Source: Cristatella mucedo (lineage: Eukaryota > Bryozoa > Phylactolaemata > Cristatellidae). Taken from it: a stretch of 64,000 nt of DNA. Numbering within the stretch: position 1 is the stretch's first letter; each line of letters starts with the position of its first letter. The stretch lies in assembly GCA_009760855.2 (NCBI GenBank), contig WPIO01000006.1, forward strand, positions 372,001 to 436,000, read 5' to 3'. The notes under the pieces are model-generated. The model saw only the letters and a list, made by a program, of their open reading frames with translations. It had not been told where the DNA came from and made no database searches. The position numbers and the translations under genes were made by a program. Below are positions 34,797-62,695 of the stretch, in pieces.

Positions 34797-36872
34797 TTAT
34801 GCATTGCAGTGCTGTATCTTCTTTGGCTGGAGCAGGCACCGCCATTCATATGTAAATAACCGCCTGTGAGGCACGGTTTCGCCCTTTATCCCCTCAGTCG
34901 GCGCCGAATTGTACCAGTACACCATATCTAGTACTCCTCTACCGGTGCGAGCTGCCATGCCTTTGATAGTCTGATGCATGCGTTCGACTATGCCGTTGCC
35001 TTCCGGTCGGTAAGCACACCGGTAGATGGTCTCAACGCCCCAGCGTTCGCAGAGACGCCGAACTGCCTCAGATCGGAACGAGGCGCTGTTGTCCATCAGA
35101 AGCTGCGTAGGTGGGCCTCTCTCTCGAAAGATTTGCTCCAGCACTCTGGTGATAAGGTGCACCTCTTCGCTAGGAATGTGCCGCCATAGCGTAAATCTGC
35201 TGGGCCCACAATCCACCAGCGTCAGATATTTCTCATCGCGGTAGTGCGTGACATCGATCGCAAGACGAGACCAGGGTTCGGTGACGTCAAGACTGCCTCG
35301 CTGCCACGAAATCGGCGACGGATCCACTGATCTGCAACGAAGACAGGAACGAACAATTCGTTCTACATCGGTTCTGCGGATGTTCGCATTAGGGTGACAT
35401 AGCCTTGCCAGGTATAGCGTCCTGTCGACGCCCAGGTGGTGCAGACTGTGGAATTGCTTGAGGTCGATATTGGGAGCCTCCAAACTGACCTCAGGAGCGA
35501 CGGCACCGGTACAGCAAGTCGTGAACTTCAACCAGCTTTGCGGTACTCGAGTCAGCTGGTCCGCTTTGTTCTCCGGCGACCTTACTAGGTTTACAGTCGT
35601 CTCCAGATTGCACTCCGTTATAATATCTCGGAGTAGGCCTAATCGTCGTCGAATGATCGCCTCTCCCATGCCGCGCATCCTCACGGGTTTATCCCCATCG
35701 ATCAATGACTTCAGCCAACCAAACACCGAAGTTGAATCGGTCACGATTTGGACTTTCTGAAGTCCCCACGCAATAGCGATGTTAAGGCCTTTGATGACGG
35801 CTTCTAGCTCGGCGGTGTTTATATGCGAAGTATCGTCCGGCTTTCGAAGCCAAGAGGCATCCTCAACCACTTTACCGTCAATCTCAAGGCACGTTCCAAT
35901 AGCGATGCTGCTCGCATCGCACCACAATTTTCCACTGATGACATTAGACACCTGCCACGCTCCAGTCACCGGATCAGAAGCTAGCACCCTTCGATGGACG
36001 TCGTTAGCAATTTCCAGAACCTCACTCGGCACTTTGCTGTCCCAGTCCTGATCGTTGGCTATACGTTTGAGGTAACTGCAAGCGGGTCGCAGCCAGCCGG
36101 CTACCGGGAAATGCCCGACGAGTTGCCCACACCAAGAAAATAATTCTCGCCGCGTCAGCACTGACTGTACAGAGCCTATGGCATTATCTCGGCGCCATAT
36201 GAGCTCGTTGCGTTTACTGTCAATGCGGAGGCCTCCTAGGACACGACCACCCTCTAACTTTTCAGGTGGTTTTGCTTCAAGTCCGTACTCGCGGAGAAGC
36301 TCAATCACACGGTCGTTTGAGACGATATCATTGTTCGCCAAAATGTCGTCAACATACGAATCCGTGCCGGATCTGACCCGCTCATCCATAGACAATACTT
36401 TATTTAATATAACAGTCATTATTTTTGGTGCAACGTTAAGGCCGAAACCCAGGCGAGTCAGGCAGTATCGGCGGCCATGAAATTCAACCACCTGGTACTT
36501 CCACAATGATGGGTCTACGTGAATTTGCAAATAGGCCTTACGCAGGTCCACGACGCTTACGTTTCGTCCCATTCGCCGCCATGCACGAAGTTTATTACTG
36601 CACACGTCCCCTTCAGCCGTGTGGCTCGACACGAACTGGTTGAGCTTGCGATAGTCGAGGACGGGCCTCACTTTCCCTTTGCTGCTTTGGACCACCGCCA
36701 TCAAGGGAATCAGCCCACCGCACTCCCCCTGAAAAGGTTGAAGCCAACCACACTTTATCCAGTCCTCCACTTCCCGTTCATATTCTGCTTCTACCTCAGC
36801 CGGGATGCGATATGAGGACACACGGTTCTGCAGCAAGGGGGCCTGTACGCCTTCTTTCCAGTTCCAGCGCAC
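34797..36872 (-). CDS. reverse transcriptase-RNase H-integrase polyprotein
   Basis: This is one uninterrupted frame of 691 codons. The reverse transcriptase has VRPVLDYRKLNQF (about residues 68-80), LTRLGFGLNVAPK and the catalytic YVDD (173-176). RNase H has acidic residues in LWCDAS (D319), NTAELEAV (E355), VTDSTS (D379) and NKADQLTR (D438). Integrase has an HHCC-like region (H..H near 475-479, CLRC near 510-513) and the DDE triad D540, D594 and E630, with the canonical 35-residue gap between the last two. The first methionine is arbitrary because a TAG lies just upstream in the same frame; in the intact element this would be part of a longer polyprotein. All catalytic residues are present. 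Confidence 0.93.
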   Translation of the reverse strand: MRWNWKEGVQAPLLQNRVSSYRIPAEVEAEYEREVEDWIKCGWLQPFQGECGGLIPLMAVVQSSKGKVRPVLDYRKLNQFVSSHTAEGDVCSNKLRAWRRMGRNVSVVDLRKAYLQIHVDPSLWKYQVVEFHGRRYCLTRLGFGLNVAPKIMTVILNKVLSMDERVRSGTDSYVDDILANNDIVSNDRVIELLREYGLEAKPPEKLEGGRVLGGLRIDSKRNELIWRRDNAIGSVQSVLTRRELFSWCGQLVGHFPVAGWLRPACSYLKRIANDQDWDSKVPSEVLEIANDVHRRVLASDPVTGAWQVSNVISGKLWCDASSIAIGTCLEIDGKVVEDASWLRKPDDTSHINTAELEAVIKGLNIAIAWGLQKVQIVTDSTSVFGWLKSLIDGDKPVRMRGMGEAIIRRRLGLLRDIITECNLETTVNLVRSPENKADQLTRVPQSWLKFTTCCTGAVAPEVSLEAPNIDLKQFHSLHHLGVDRTLYLARLCHPNANIRRTDVERIVRSCLRCRSVDPSPISWQRGSLDVTEPWSRLAIDVTHYRDEKYLTLVDCGPSRFTLWRHIPSEEVHLITRVLEQIFRERGPPTQLLMDNSASFRSEAVRRLCERWGVETIYRCAYRPEGNGIVERMHQTIKGMAARTGRGVLDMVYWYNSAPTEGIKGETVPHRRLFTYEWRCLLQPKKIQHCNA

Positions 36873-36875
36873 GTG

Positions 36876-37389
36876 CTACGCTCCATCGTGGAATACTGCA
36901 GTAAAATCTTTGTCGGAGACTGTAAGCTCGCTCGAATTTCCGACCTTTGCAACGAGCGAAACGTCGGTGGCCGGGGGTGAGTGAGGGCAGGTTACACTGT
37001 TTCTTTCGCCGCGGATGCATCGGGTCGCTGGAGCCTCATTACCGAAGTCAACTTGGCCTTCACCGCCGTGCCCTACGCGGACGCCGCCTAGCGCTCTTAT
37101 GACATCCATCCCAAGGATGATGTCCCAGCCAGCAATTATATCGGTCACCAATCAATTAACCTCCAGTGGTACTCCTCTAATTAACAAACTGACCTTACAC
37201 GTAGAGGTACAGAGCTCGGTCACCGTTCATCATCAAGATACCCTCCCTCGCAGGCTGCAGATCACGAGAGGAGGCCAGCACTGATGCAAGCACCGTGCGG
37301 GAGCAGCCGGTGTCGACAAGTGCAGTAGCGAACCGGCCATTTAACATCACGCCAATGGAGGGCAGTCGCGCCGAAGTCAAGGGGAACAC
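36876..37389 (-). pseudogene. retrotransposon aspartic protease, broken
   Basis: The active site ALVDTGCS lies in 37195-37389 and the later hydrophobic IILGMDVI strand in 36876-37151. Between them are a frame change near 37196 and a TGA near 37160. A TAG near 36874 then separates this from the polymerase frame. Read as drawn, no functional protease is made. Confidence 0.8.
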
Positions 37390-37415
37390 GCTGGCGCAGG
37401 TGTTGACGGTTCCCC

Positions 37416-37748
37416 TTATTCGTTTTTTTGATCGACGAACTTTTTACCACACGCAGCAGCTAGATGATTCGGATCACCGCAGATCCAGCAAAGTCGCGTG
37501 CGCGGCCCGCTGCGAAAAGGCCTGTCGGTGTACCGCCTTTGCGAGTCTGGCCTAGACTGCACCACGGCACCTCGGGTCTGAGCGCGTCGATCCTCGAAAC
37601 GGCCGGCGAGACATGCTTCACTTGACGAGACAAAGTTCCTCGACATTTCAACCAGCACGGGCAAATCAGCTCTGGTAAGCGAGCACGCTGCTCGAAGTTG
37701 CCGCTTTACGTCATCGGTTAGGCCCGATACAAATGCGCACTTCAGCAA
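37416..37748 (-). pseudogene. gag C-terminus with zinc knuckle
   Basis: This is the continuation of gag in a different frame (110 codons). It contains CWICGDPNHLAAAC, a CX2CX4HX4C zinc knuckle that binds the element RNA, preceded by an Arg-rich stretch. Confidence 0.85.
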
Positions 37749-37783
37749 AGACTCCGGGGGATACGCGGGTGCCCCCCCCCCGC

Positions 37784-38386
37784 TTAAGCAGCAAAGACAG
37801 TAGACGCCAAGCGAACAAGGTCGGCCAAGTAGACGTCTGGCGACTCACCCTCGCGAAGTTTTCTGCTTGATAACTCGTCGTACGCGCGGAAGCAATCGGG
37901 CGAAAACGCGGCGCTGAGTTCGCGTTTCACCTTCATAAAGTCACATTTATCACTGTCCACCAGCCCTTCATAGACGGCAAAAGCTCCGCCGGTTAAGTAC
38001 AAGGGCATGAGTGCGGCAAGATCGTCATCTTTAACCTTGTTCGTCTTGGCCGCGGAGTCCAGTCGACGTACCCTCTCGACGAAGTCCGTTTTGCCGTCAT
38101 AAGGTGCGATTTTGCCTAGCATTACCATTGATGCCATCGACTCCATCCCAAGAAATAGCTCGTGCTTCGATGCGCCTTGCACGAAGAACGCCAGCACAGA
38201 ACCAACACCAACAGTGTATTCTACTACAGAGCAGAGGGAGCACGACTTCACTCGCCCCTCTCTCCCCACTGAATCCCCCTCCTCGCCCACGGCTGTTTTG
38301 GCCGACCCCGATGGTGAGTCCACCATCTGACTGTGGTTACCGGCCTGTCCAAACCACACCACAGGCAGACCACAGCTATGCACCAC
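37784..38386 (-). pseudogene. gag, N-terminal part (frameshifted)
   Basis: An open frame of 200 codons begins inside the 5' LTR. The plausible gag start is a methionine about 12 nt inside the LTR boundary, near 38148. The capsid-like part has KIAPYDGKTDFVERV and YDELSSRKLREGESPDVYL, typical of Ty3/gypsy capsid C-terminal regions. The frame ends at a run of ten Cs (about 37772-37781), after which gag resumes in another frame at 37748. The break is either real decay or a homopolymer length error. Confidence 0.8.
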
Positions 38387-38450
38387 CGGTGATGCTCCTG
38401 ACAGCTGTTTAAGGAAGGAGCGGTACCGGCCTGCATATACTCAGACCACA
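38161..38450 (-). repeat. 5' LTR (290 bp)
   Basis: In element orientation it starts tgtggtctgagtatatgcag and ends ..cgaagcacg. It matches 34071-34378 except for a missing 16-bp duplicate, a 2-bp deletion and a few substitutions. It abuts the target duplication agtac at 38451. Confidence 0.95.
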
Positions 38451-38455
38451 AGTAC

Positions 38456-39461
38456 TATTGGACAGCCCTAGGTACATTAGGCTACGGTGGGGAACGAGGG
38501 AAATAAAGAAGCCAGCCTACTCAAAGCCGGAGGACACATTTGGACAGGGGAGGACGCACTCGGACAGGAGCATCCTTAAAGGTGGGGTTGCTATCCGCAA
38601 AAGTATTAATAACGACGACATTGGTACGATAGGGACTGCCGCATAATGGTAACTCATTCCTCGCGCGGCCTATGTCAGCTCGCCGAGGGCTCCAGCTCAG
38701 GGAGGGGTACGGCTACGAGCACGACGCTACAGGGGAACGCGAAATATATCTGCCGTAATAGCTAGCGTGCTTATCTCCAGACACGCTCAGATATTAGGTT
38801 CGCGTGGCCTTCTGCGGTTGGCCACACGGTGGGCGAACGCCAGTTATCCAATCTTCGGGATGTGGATACTGAGCGGCAGGAAGCGCGAGATCTCATGATT
38901 GGCCGACGAATGCCGTTTACCCAGATTGCCCACATTAATAGGCGTCGTCGCCCATCCGGCCGTGAGTCAAAGGTCAGCCTTGGCCGACCCGGTGACCCTT
39001 AGATGGCCGAATCGCAATGCAGCCGCCCCAGGCTACTGAACCTCGCTTGGGTACAGAGCCTCTGGTAACTTTGCTGAGAGCGGGCAGCGAGCATGAGCTT
39101 TGAGTGGGGTTCAGTTCCGCCGACTTCCGAAGCTTTCAAGTTAAACAATGAAAGGCATTCGAGCGCGTTTCCAGACTTAAGCCTGCCCCAGTTTTGAGCG
39201 CCACGAGTTGCATTCAAAAGGCTGGTTTTGCCACGCGGGAGCCATGCAGCTTCCTCGGGCTTTATATATATATTTATTTCCTTATATATATATATAGTTC
39301 ATTTGTATCTATCTATTGTATATATCTAGCTACTCAAATGAATTATATACGTACATATAGTTCATTTGTATAGCACCCTAAGAGAACTTGTTTATCAAGG
39401 CGTCTGATGTTAAAGGACGTCGTCTGCATACATCCAGCAGCCAGTCTACTACTACTGCTAA
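38456..39461. other. flank of the LTR insertion, nothing recognised
   Basis: An Arg-rich open stretch near 38830-39000 (+), a TA-rich run near 39260-39300 and a tail-like fragment at 39355-39400 are present. No gene or element was identified with confidence. Confidence 0.4.
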
Positions 39462-40415
39462 TAATATTAATGCACTTGATAAAGCACCCTCAAAGAACTT
39501 AATCTCTTTCTAGACACTTCACATTTGCTGCAAAGGGAAGCGCGATTGAATGGTGAGGAATATCATGCTTGATAAACAACATTAATAACATGGTTAGGGG
39601 TGACATGCACAGGGTCACATGCAAATGTGGTTAATGGCAGCGTGCACAGTGTCAGCACGCATAAGCACATGAAGGACGATTCACAGGGACCCACTAAATG
39701 CTGTCTTAAATAGGTGTGTTTTAAGTTCTTTTTAAAGGTGGTCAAGTCAGGGTATGTTCTGACGCAAGTCGGGAAGGAATTCCAGGCTTTGGGAACATAC
39801 GAACTAAATGCACGGCCTCCAAAGGATTTGAGGTTTGTATGAAATATTGGTAAACTGTTGGATTCCGAAAAGCGGGTGGTACGATGCTTGGCTTGGTAGG
39901 GCAGAAAATCTGAGTAACAGGCTGGAGCCAAAGAATGAACTGACCTAAAAGTGAGCGACAAAACCTTGAAGTCGATCCGTTGCTTGACTGGTAGCCAGTG
40001 CAGGTCGGCAAGAAGTGGTGTGATGTGGCAACGGCGACACTCACGACAGACAAGCCTATCTGCGGAGTTCTGCACCAGCTGTAATCGCCTGATTGCACAT
40101 GCTGGTAGGCCAGCAAGCAGTGAATTATAAAAGTCAAGACGGGATGTCGCAAATGCATGGACCAACGAGGACGTGGTATCTTTATCTAAACAAGCCTAAA
40201 TTTTAGCAGTGTTATGTATCTGAAAGTAGGCAGGCTTGATTGTGGAGCTGATATGGTCGTCTAACTAGAGGTCACTTTGGGACATGACACCTAGATTTCG
40301 AAGATTTCGAGCTGATTCAACAGGAGATATGCTGGCAGAGCCAATTTTGAGCGTTAGCCTTTCTAGTTTCTGAATCACACTGGGTTTGCCCATAACTACG
40401 TCCGTCGTCTACATA
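39462..40415 (-). mobile_element. LINE-A derivative with 3' end
   Basis: On the minus strand it carries the LINE-A segment from MGKPSVIQKL through the C-terminal domain (ADLHWLPVKQRIDFK, GRAFSSYVPKAWNS) to the full 3' tail and an ATT-rich end near 39460. A 200-codon frame survives at 39563-40165. It continues upstream into the deletion junction described for 40257-40550. Confidence 0.88.
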
Positions 40416-40550
40416 CAATCCGTCGTCTGCATAAAGCCAGCAGCGGCTGACCCCCCCTTAGCCAGGTGAGAGCATCGATCAAGGGCTGTGCGAGCATGCT
40501 AATGGCTTCGAAAGCAGCCTGACTCGGCGGTCGCGTGACCCGACCCCTTC
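40257..40550 (-). repeat. inverted-repeat arm 1 (LINE-A deletion derivative)
   Basis: The reverse complement matches 42798-43112 at roughly 95%. It includes ctggctttatgcagacgacg, a second gacgacgga a few bases on, then directly tagttatgggcaaacccagt. This is a fusion of LINE-A segments that are not adjacent elsewhere. Confidence 0.88.
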
Positions 40551-42234
40551 TAGCTTTCTTTACAGCATTTGTACAGGTCCTAGAAAGATCGTAAGTTCTC
40601 TGAGAGCCCTAAATACATTTATTTATATCATTAACACTTATATCTTACATGAAATCGAGGTTGAGGCACTGACCTCATCTCTTTTTGCGGAAGCACTCGA
40701 TTCGTGTAATTGCACTGCAGTAGGCCTCTTCCTCCGGGCTGATGCTGCGGAAGATAACACCAGGGCGGCGCGAAACAAAAAACTGACAGCTAATAAAAAA
40801 CCGTGTGACAGTTTGGATTGTTGTGAATATTGTGCAGTTGGAGACTCATCAACGAGTTTTCTCTGAAACATCAGAGCTTCCAAGTGGGCTTCATATATTT
40901 CAACCACTCAAGCATGATTTATCCATCAATAAACAAGTATCTATTCCAGTAACATCGTCTTGCAAACTATGCAAAAGCGCAGCACTCAAATTTGCCAGGC
41001 AATCTCGGTTTTTTCCACAAAGCTCTCCTCCATGACGCACGTGCTACCCGATTGAGCACCGAGACTCTGTTGCCTTAGTTCTCCCTCGGCAACCGTCCTG
41101 CGAACAGCAGCAAGCCATTGGTCTCGGGTCATTTGGGAACCCCCAGCGAGGAAATGCTTGGCATGTGCTTAGAGCGGTTTGCAGTAATGACGCACGACGA
41201 ACATACATGGATGCACTTGAAGTATCATCAAGCACCAACTAAATAATGTTACCAAATGCAGCGACTTATGCATGAACGGCTAGTCCTTGCTGTTGGGTTT
41301 GTGATTGCGAACATACTTTGGCCGGTGAAAGCACAGGATTGCTTGGGCATTCCGTCTGGGATGGATTGATTAATCATTGCAAGAAAGACTGTCCAATCCA
41401 GATGCCTAGAACCAGCTAAAATAGATTAAGGAAGCTACCTGTTGAATTTTTTGAATTATAATATACTTTCACTATATTATTGAATTGCATTATGGAGAGA
41501 TGTCTGCTTTCGCTTTGCTAGCATGCAACAATCACTAGTATTCGTCAAAATAGTAATAGTCTCCGACGAAATGAAAGACGGTAGAGGACCTTCGAATCGT
41601 TGAGCCTATTGGCTAAATGGTGGAGCGTGAACGGGTAGCATGCAAGCAATGACTGAATAGGCTACCGGCCACGCCCCCACAACATTGACCGGTATGAGCG
41701 CGGCCAAAATACTGGAGCTTTATTGGTCCTCCTCAGATTATGCGCAAATCAGTGTGGATGCGAGGCGCGAAGCTCCAGGATAGAGGCAAAGTGAGAGGCA
41801 TTAGAGCACTTGCAATAGCAATAATACGCTAGAAGTCTCCATGGCCGGTGGGATATGCGTAATGCATTAATGTTGGAGAATACTTACCTGCAGGTCGGTA
41901 TTCACTAATGCAAATACTCTTCGAAGCCTTACACTACGGTTCGTATTTAAATAATAAAATTAAGACTCTGCAGATTAAGCTGTAAGCAAGAATAAGGTCA
42001 AACTGCAGCCCTTGGGAGGATCGCCTGCGGTATTCCACGGTAATTTCGTCAACTGTCAACTGTCAACTGGTGCCGGAAGTTGAGGCGAATGGCCAGCCCA
42101 TATAGGGCTATGGTTCCCGCTGGACTCCTCCCACCAATGGCCCTGCACCAAACCTCGCTGTCCGAACAGAGGGCAGCTCAGCTACAATCATCTTCTGGTA
42201 TCTTACAAGACGTGAATAGATGGCTTGTTCCATT
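40551..42234. other. no recognised gene
   Basis: An element tail (about 40560-40620, +) is followed by unremarkable sequence with short open frames only. Confidence 0.5.
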
Positions 42235-42590
42235 CTGCTCCCAAAGCCTGGAACTTCCTCCCGACCTGCGTCAGAACATCCCCTGACCTGACCACATTTA
42301 AAAGAAACTTTAAAACACAACTATTTAGGACAGCATTTAGTGGGTCCCTGTGATTCTTCCTTCACGTGCTTATGCGTGCTGACACTGTGCATGCTGCCAC
42401 TAACCGTATTTGCATGCTGACTCTGTGCATGTCACCCCTAACCATGTTATTCATCTTGCTTGTTTTTCAAGCATGATTTTACTGACCATTTAATTGCATT
42501 TCCCTTTGCAGCAAATGTAAAGCGCCTAGAAATAGATTGAGTTCTCTGGGGGCGCTTTATCAAGTACATTATTATTATTATTGGCAACGA
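42235..42590 (+). mobile_element. LINE-A, short 5'-truncated copy
   Basis: It starts at ctcccaaagcctggaacttc and runs through the LINE-A 3' end to gcgctttatcaagtacattattatt. It is well conserved. Confidence 0.9.
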
Positions 42591-42647
42591 ATACAAGTGA
42601 AAGGTTAAATATTGCTTCGAAGCGCTGCAGATGCACTATTTTCCATA

Positions 42648-42797
42648 TAAATAAATAAAATTCATTTGTATAACGCCCCAAGAGAACTAAATCTCTATTG
42701 AGGCGCTTCACATATGCCTCAGGGCTCGAGCCCACGACCTCAGCCAGACCTTAGTCGGGGCGAGCACCTTAACCGCTGGACCAACCCAGCTCGGCTG
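42648..42797 (-). mobile_element. SINE-B (tRNA head plus LINE-A-type tail)
   Basis: The minus strand has a tRNA-like head (ggtccagcggttaaggtgct, then gtcgtgggctcgagccc) fused to tgtgaagcgcctcaatagag..tttagttctcttggggcg and ..atacaaatgaattttattt. The tail is the same module as the LINE-A 3' end. Confidence 0.87.
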
Positions 42798-43112
42798 ATT
42801 TTGAAAGCTAGAAGGGGTTAGGTCACGTGACCCCAAGTCAGGCTGCTTGCGAAGCCGTTAGCATGCTCGCACAGCCCTTGATCGATGCTCCCACCTGGCT
42901 AAGGGGGGTCAGCCGCTGCTGGCTTTATGCAGACGACGGATTGTATGTAGACGACGGACGTAGTTATGGGCAAACCCAGTGTGATTCAGAAACTAGATAG
43001 GCTAACGCTCAAAATTGGCTCTGCCAGCATATCTCCTGTTGAATCAGCTCGAAATCTTCGAAATCTAGGTGTCATGTCCCAAAGTGATCTCTCGTAAGAC
43101 GACCATATCAGC
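42798..43112 (+). repeat. inverted-repeat arm 2 (LINE-A deletion derivative)
   Basis: This is the partner of 40257-40550 in opposite orientation. It shares the fused junction near 42925-42970 and is truncated after gaccatatcagctcc. Confidence 0.88.
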
Positions 43113-43454
43113 TCCGTATGCTTCTCGGCATATTTTATGACATTGACTCGTGCTTATTTTCTCAGCGTCCGGCGAGTTTGCTATTGCGTTTTTTTAATTT
43201 CGTAATTTTTAATTTAAATTTAATTTTAATCTAAACTTATCTTCCCTCTCTGTTACAAGTTCCATATTTTTCAAGACCTATAAGTTTATAATGAAGAAAT
43301 ATTTTCACGTGATCAATATTCATTTATGAAAGGTAATATTTATTGAAATCATATTGACAGTCACTCTCAGGATATGGCAGTGCTGGCTTGATGGATTGCA
43401 CCTATTCAGCATGAGCCTATTGGGCTCGAGAGTTTTGTTTTGCATGGATCATAC

Positions 43455-44265
43455 TCCTTCAGCAAATGTAAAGCGCCTACAAAGAGATTGAGTTCTCTGA
43501 AGTCGATTTATCAAGCGTATTATTAATATTATTATTATTACTACGGATTGCGGCAAAAATTTGGGGTTGCTTAGAAAAAGATACCTCAGCCAAAATACCA
43601 AACGCATTCATGGCATTCCGTTTAGACTCCTGTAACTCACTACGTGCAGGTTTTCCTGTTTGTGCTATGAGACGCTTGTAGTCGCTACCGAACTCTGCAG
43701 CCGGGCTTGTCTTTCTGAAGGTCACAACTGCCGCATTACACCGCTTATTACCAATCTGCTCGAGCTGTCCATAAAGAAACGCATCGAATTTAATGTCCTG
43801 TAACACTGCTTTAGTCCCATTCATTCTATTGCTTCCAATTTTGTTTAACTACTTCCCAATCAAGCTTCGCATTTTTTTGCCGCCGGCTGTTCTTAATCGA
43901 GTCGTTTAATTTTGTCTCTAACCAACTTCAATTTCTTTGGAGAACGTGCCTCTAGTTCGTATGGCCTCAAAGCTAGGAACTCACTACCGACTGTCCTAAT
44001 GTCATCTCCTGATTTGAGGTCATTCAAAAGGGGCTAAAAAACTACTTGTCGCTCACAGTTTTTGCTCAGTCCGCGTATATTGTCTTTTGTGGTGTCATTC
44101 GTGCTACTGTTGTGCAAGCCATAACTAACAGATTGACAGGATTCCTATTAAGCATATGTAAACAGCTTAAAAAGAGACTCGACGTATCTTCGAGCGCATA
44201 TAATTTGGTTAATGCATGCATGTCATTCGGTGAAGGCATTGATTATTATTATTATTATTGTCATG
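43455..44265 (+). mobile_element. LINE-A tail followed by an old LINE-A copy
   Basis: A 3' tail (43458-43535, ending in ATT repeats) is followed by a diverged copy that translates to KIWGCLEKDTSAKIPNAFMA and later a WNSLP-like segment. It ends with a degenerate tail (gtaaacagcttaaaaagaga) and (att)n at 44243-44260. Confidence 0.72.
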
Positions 44266-44596
44266 ATTAAATTAGAACGCCGCTTTTCACAGGAAGCAAA
44301 AGCGTTGGGTGATAATGACGACTATAGGCGAACATCACGTGATGACGACTACTCCGATCTCATCGGTGCTGAGCAATTTAGCGACGATGAGCCTAACGAC
44401 GGGAGGACCAAGGTCACCAACGAAAGTGTTGGCGAACACAGGACTAACATTTCTAAACCTCGCAACAAAAGGTTCGAATTAGATAGAAGCGACTGTGCCC
44501 TCTTTTTTGTCTTGATGAATGAAGCTGTCGCGAGCTGTCGCTTAGGAAGTCGAGCGGCAAGGACATGGAACTGAGAGCAATTAATATTTCTTGTAG
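44266..44596 (+). other. open stretch upstream of first DCX exon; exon uncertain
   Basis: The frame is open on the plus strand from about 44212 to 44574, with Asp/Arg-rich content (DDYSDLIGAEQFSDDEPNDG). An acceptor-like ttttcacag ends at 44292. The only donor-like site (aag|gtcacc, 44412) fits the next exon's phase only if a different frame is used. It may be an upstream exon or the region holding the start codon (an ATG at 44565 is in frame with the DCX exon), but the data do not decide. Confidence 0.3.
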
Positions 44597-62276
<17,680 letters not shown>

Positions 62277-62284
62277 GTGGGACA

Positions 62285-62695
62285 GCGCAAAAAGCTCGCT
62301 TGACCTATGCAGTGTATGCCACCATAGCTGTTACATTCCTCCGCTTAAAGACCGTTGGCGACAGAAGCTCTTAAGCTCTGCAGGTCCTAGACTGTGGAAC
62401 TAGCTTCCAAAATTCTTACGCAACGACAACTACTCTCCTGCTGCCGACTATGGCTCATCCTTTTCAGCGGTCCTGAGCTGCTACTTCCATGCTACTCACT
62501 ACCTCAACTACTCTCCTGACTCTGCTATGCTTCCCCCTTTCTCTTTGTTTCGTGAGACGAAGTCTGTTGGCTACCGAATGCGTACCGAAAGCCGCTTAGG
62601 CTGTGAGTGCGCCATTCAAAACTCTCCTGAGTAACACCCACATGGTCTTTATGACTTTGTGGAGTTACAGACGGAGATACATTACATAACATAAT
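62285..62695 (+). mobile_element. LINE-B 3' end, plus orientation
   Basis: It encodes FLRNDNYSPAADYGSSFSAV and SRLGCECAIQNSP, followed by tggtctttatgactttgtgg and the gatacattacat end. It is very similar to 9519-9800 and 17578-17870. Confidence 0.9.

Larger units (their letters stand above)
34071..38450 (-). mobile_element. Ty3/gypsy-like LTR retrotransposon
   Basis: This is a 4.38-kb element on the minus strand with two LTRs (38161-38450 as 5' LTR, 34071-34378 as 3' LTR), flanked by the 5-bp target duplication agtac (34066-34070 and 38451-38455). The order is gag with a CCHC knuckle, protease with DTG, then reverse transcriptase, RNase H and integrase. This Ty3/gypsy order with a 5-bp duplication fits that superfamily. 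The RT-RNase H-integrase part is one intact frame. Gag and protease carry breaks near 37775, 37196, 37160 and 36874, so this copy is probably not autonomous. The LTRs differ by one 16-bp duplication and a few bases, suggesting a fairly recent insertion. Confidence 0.95.
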
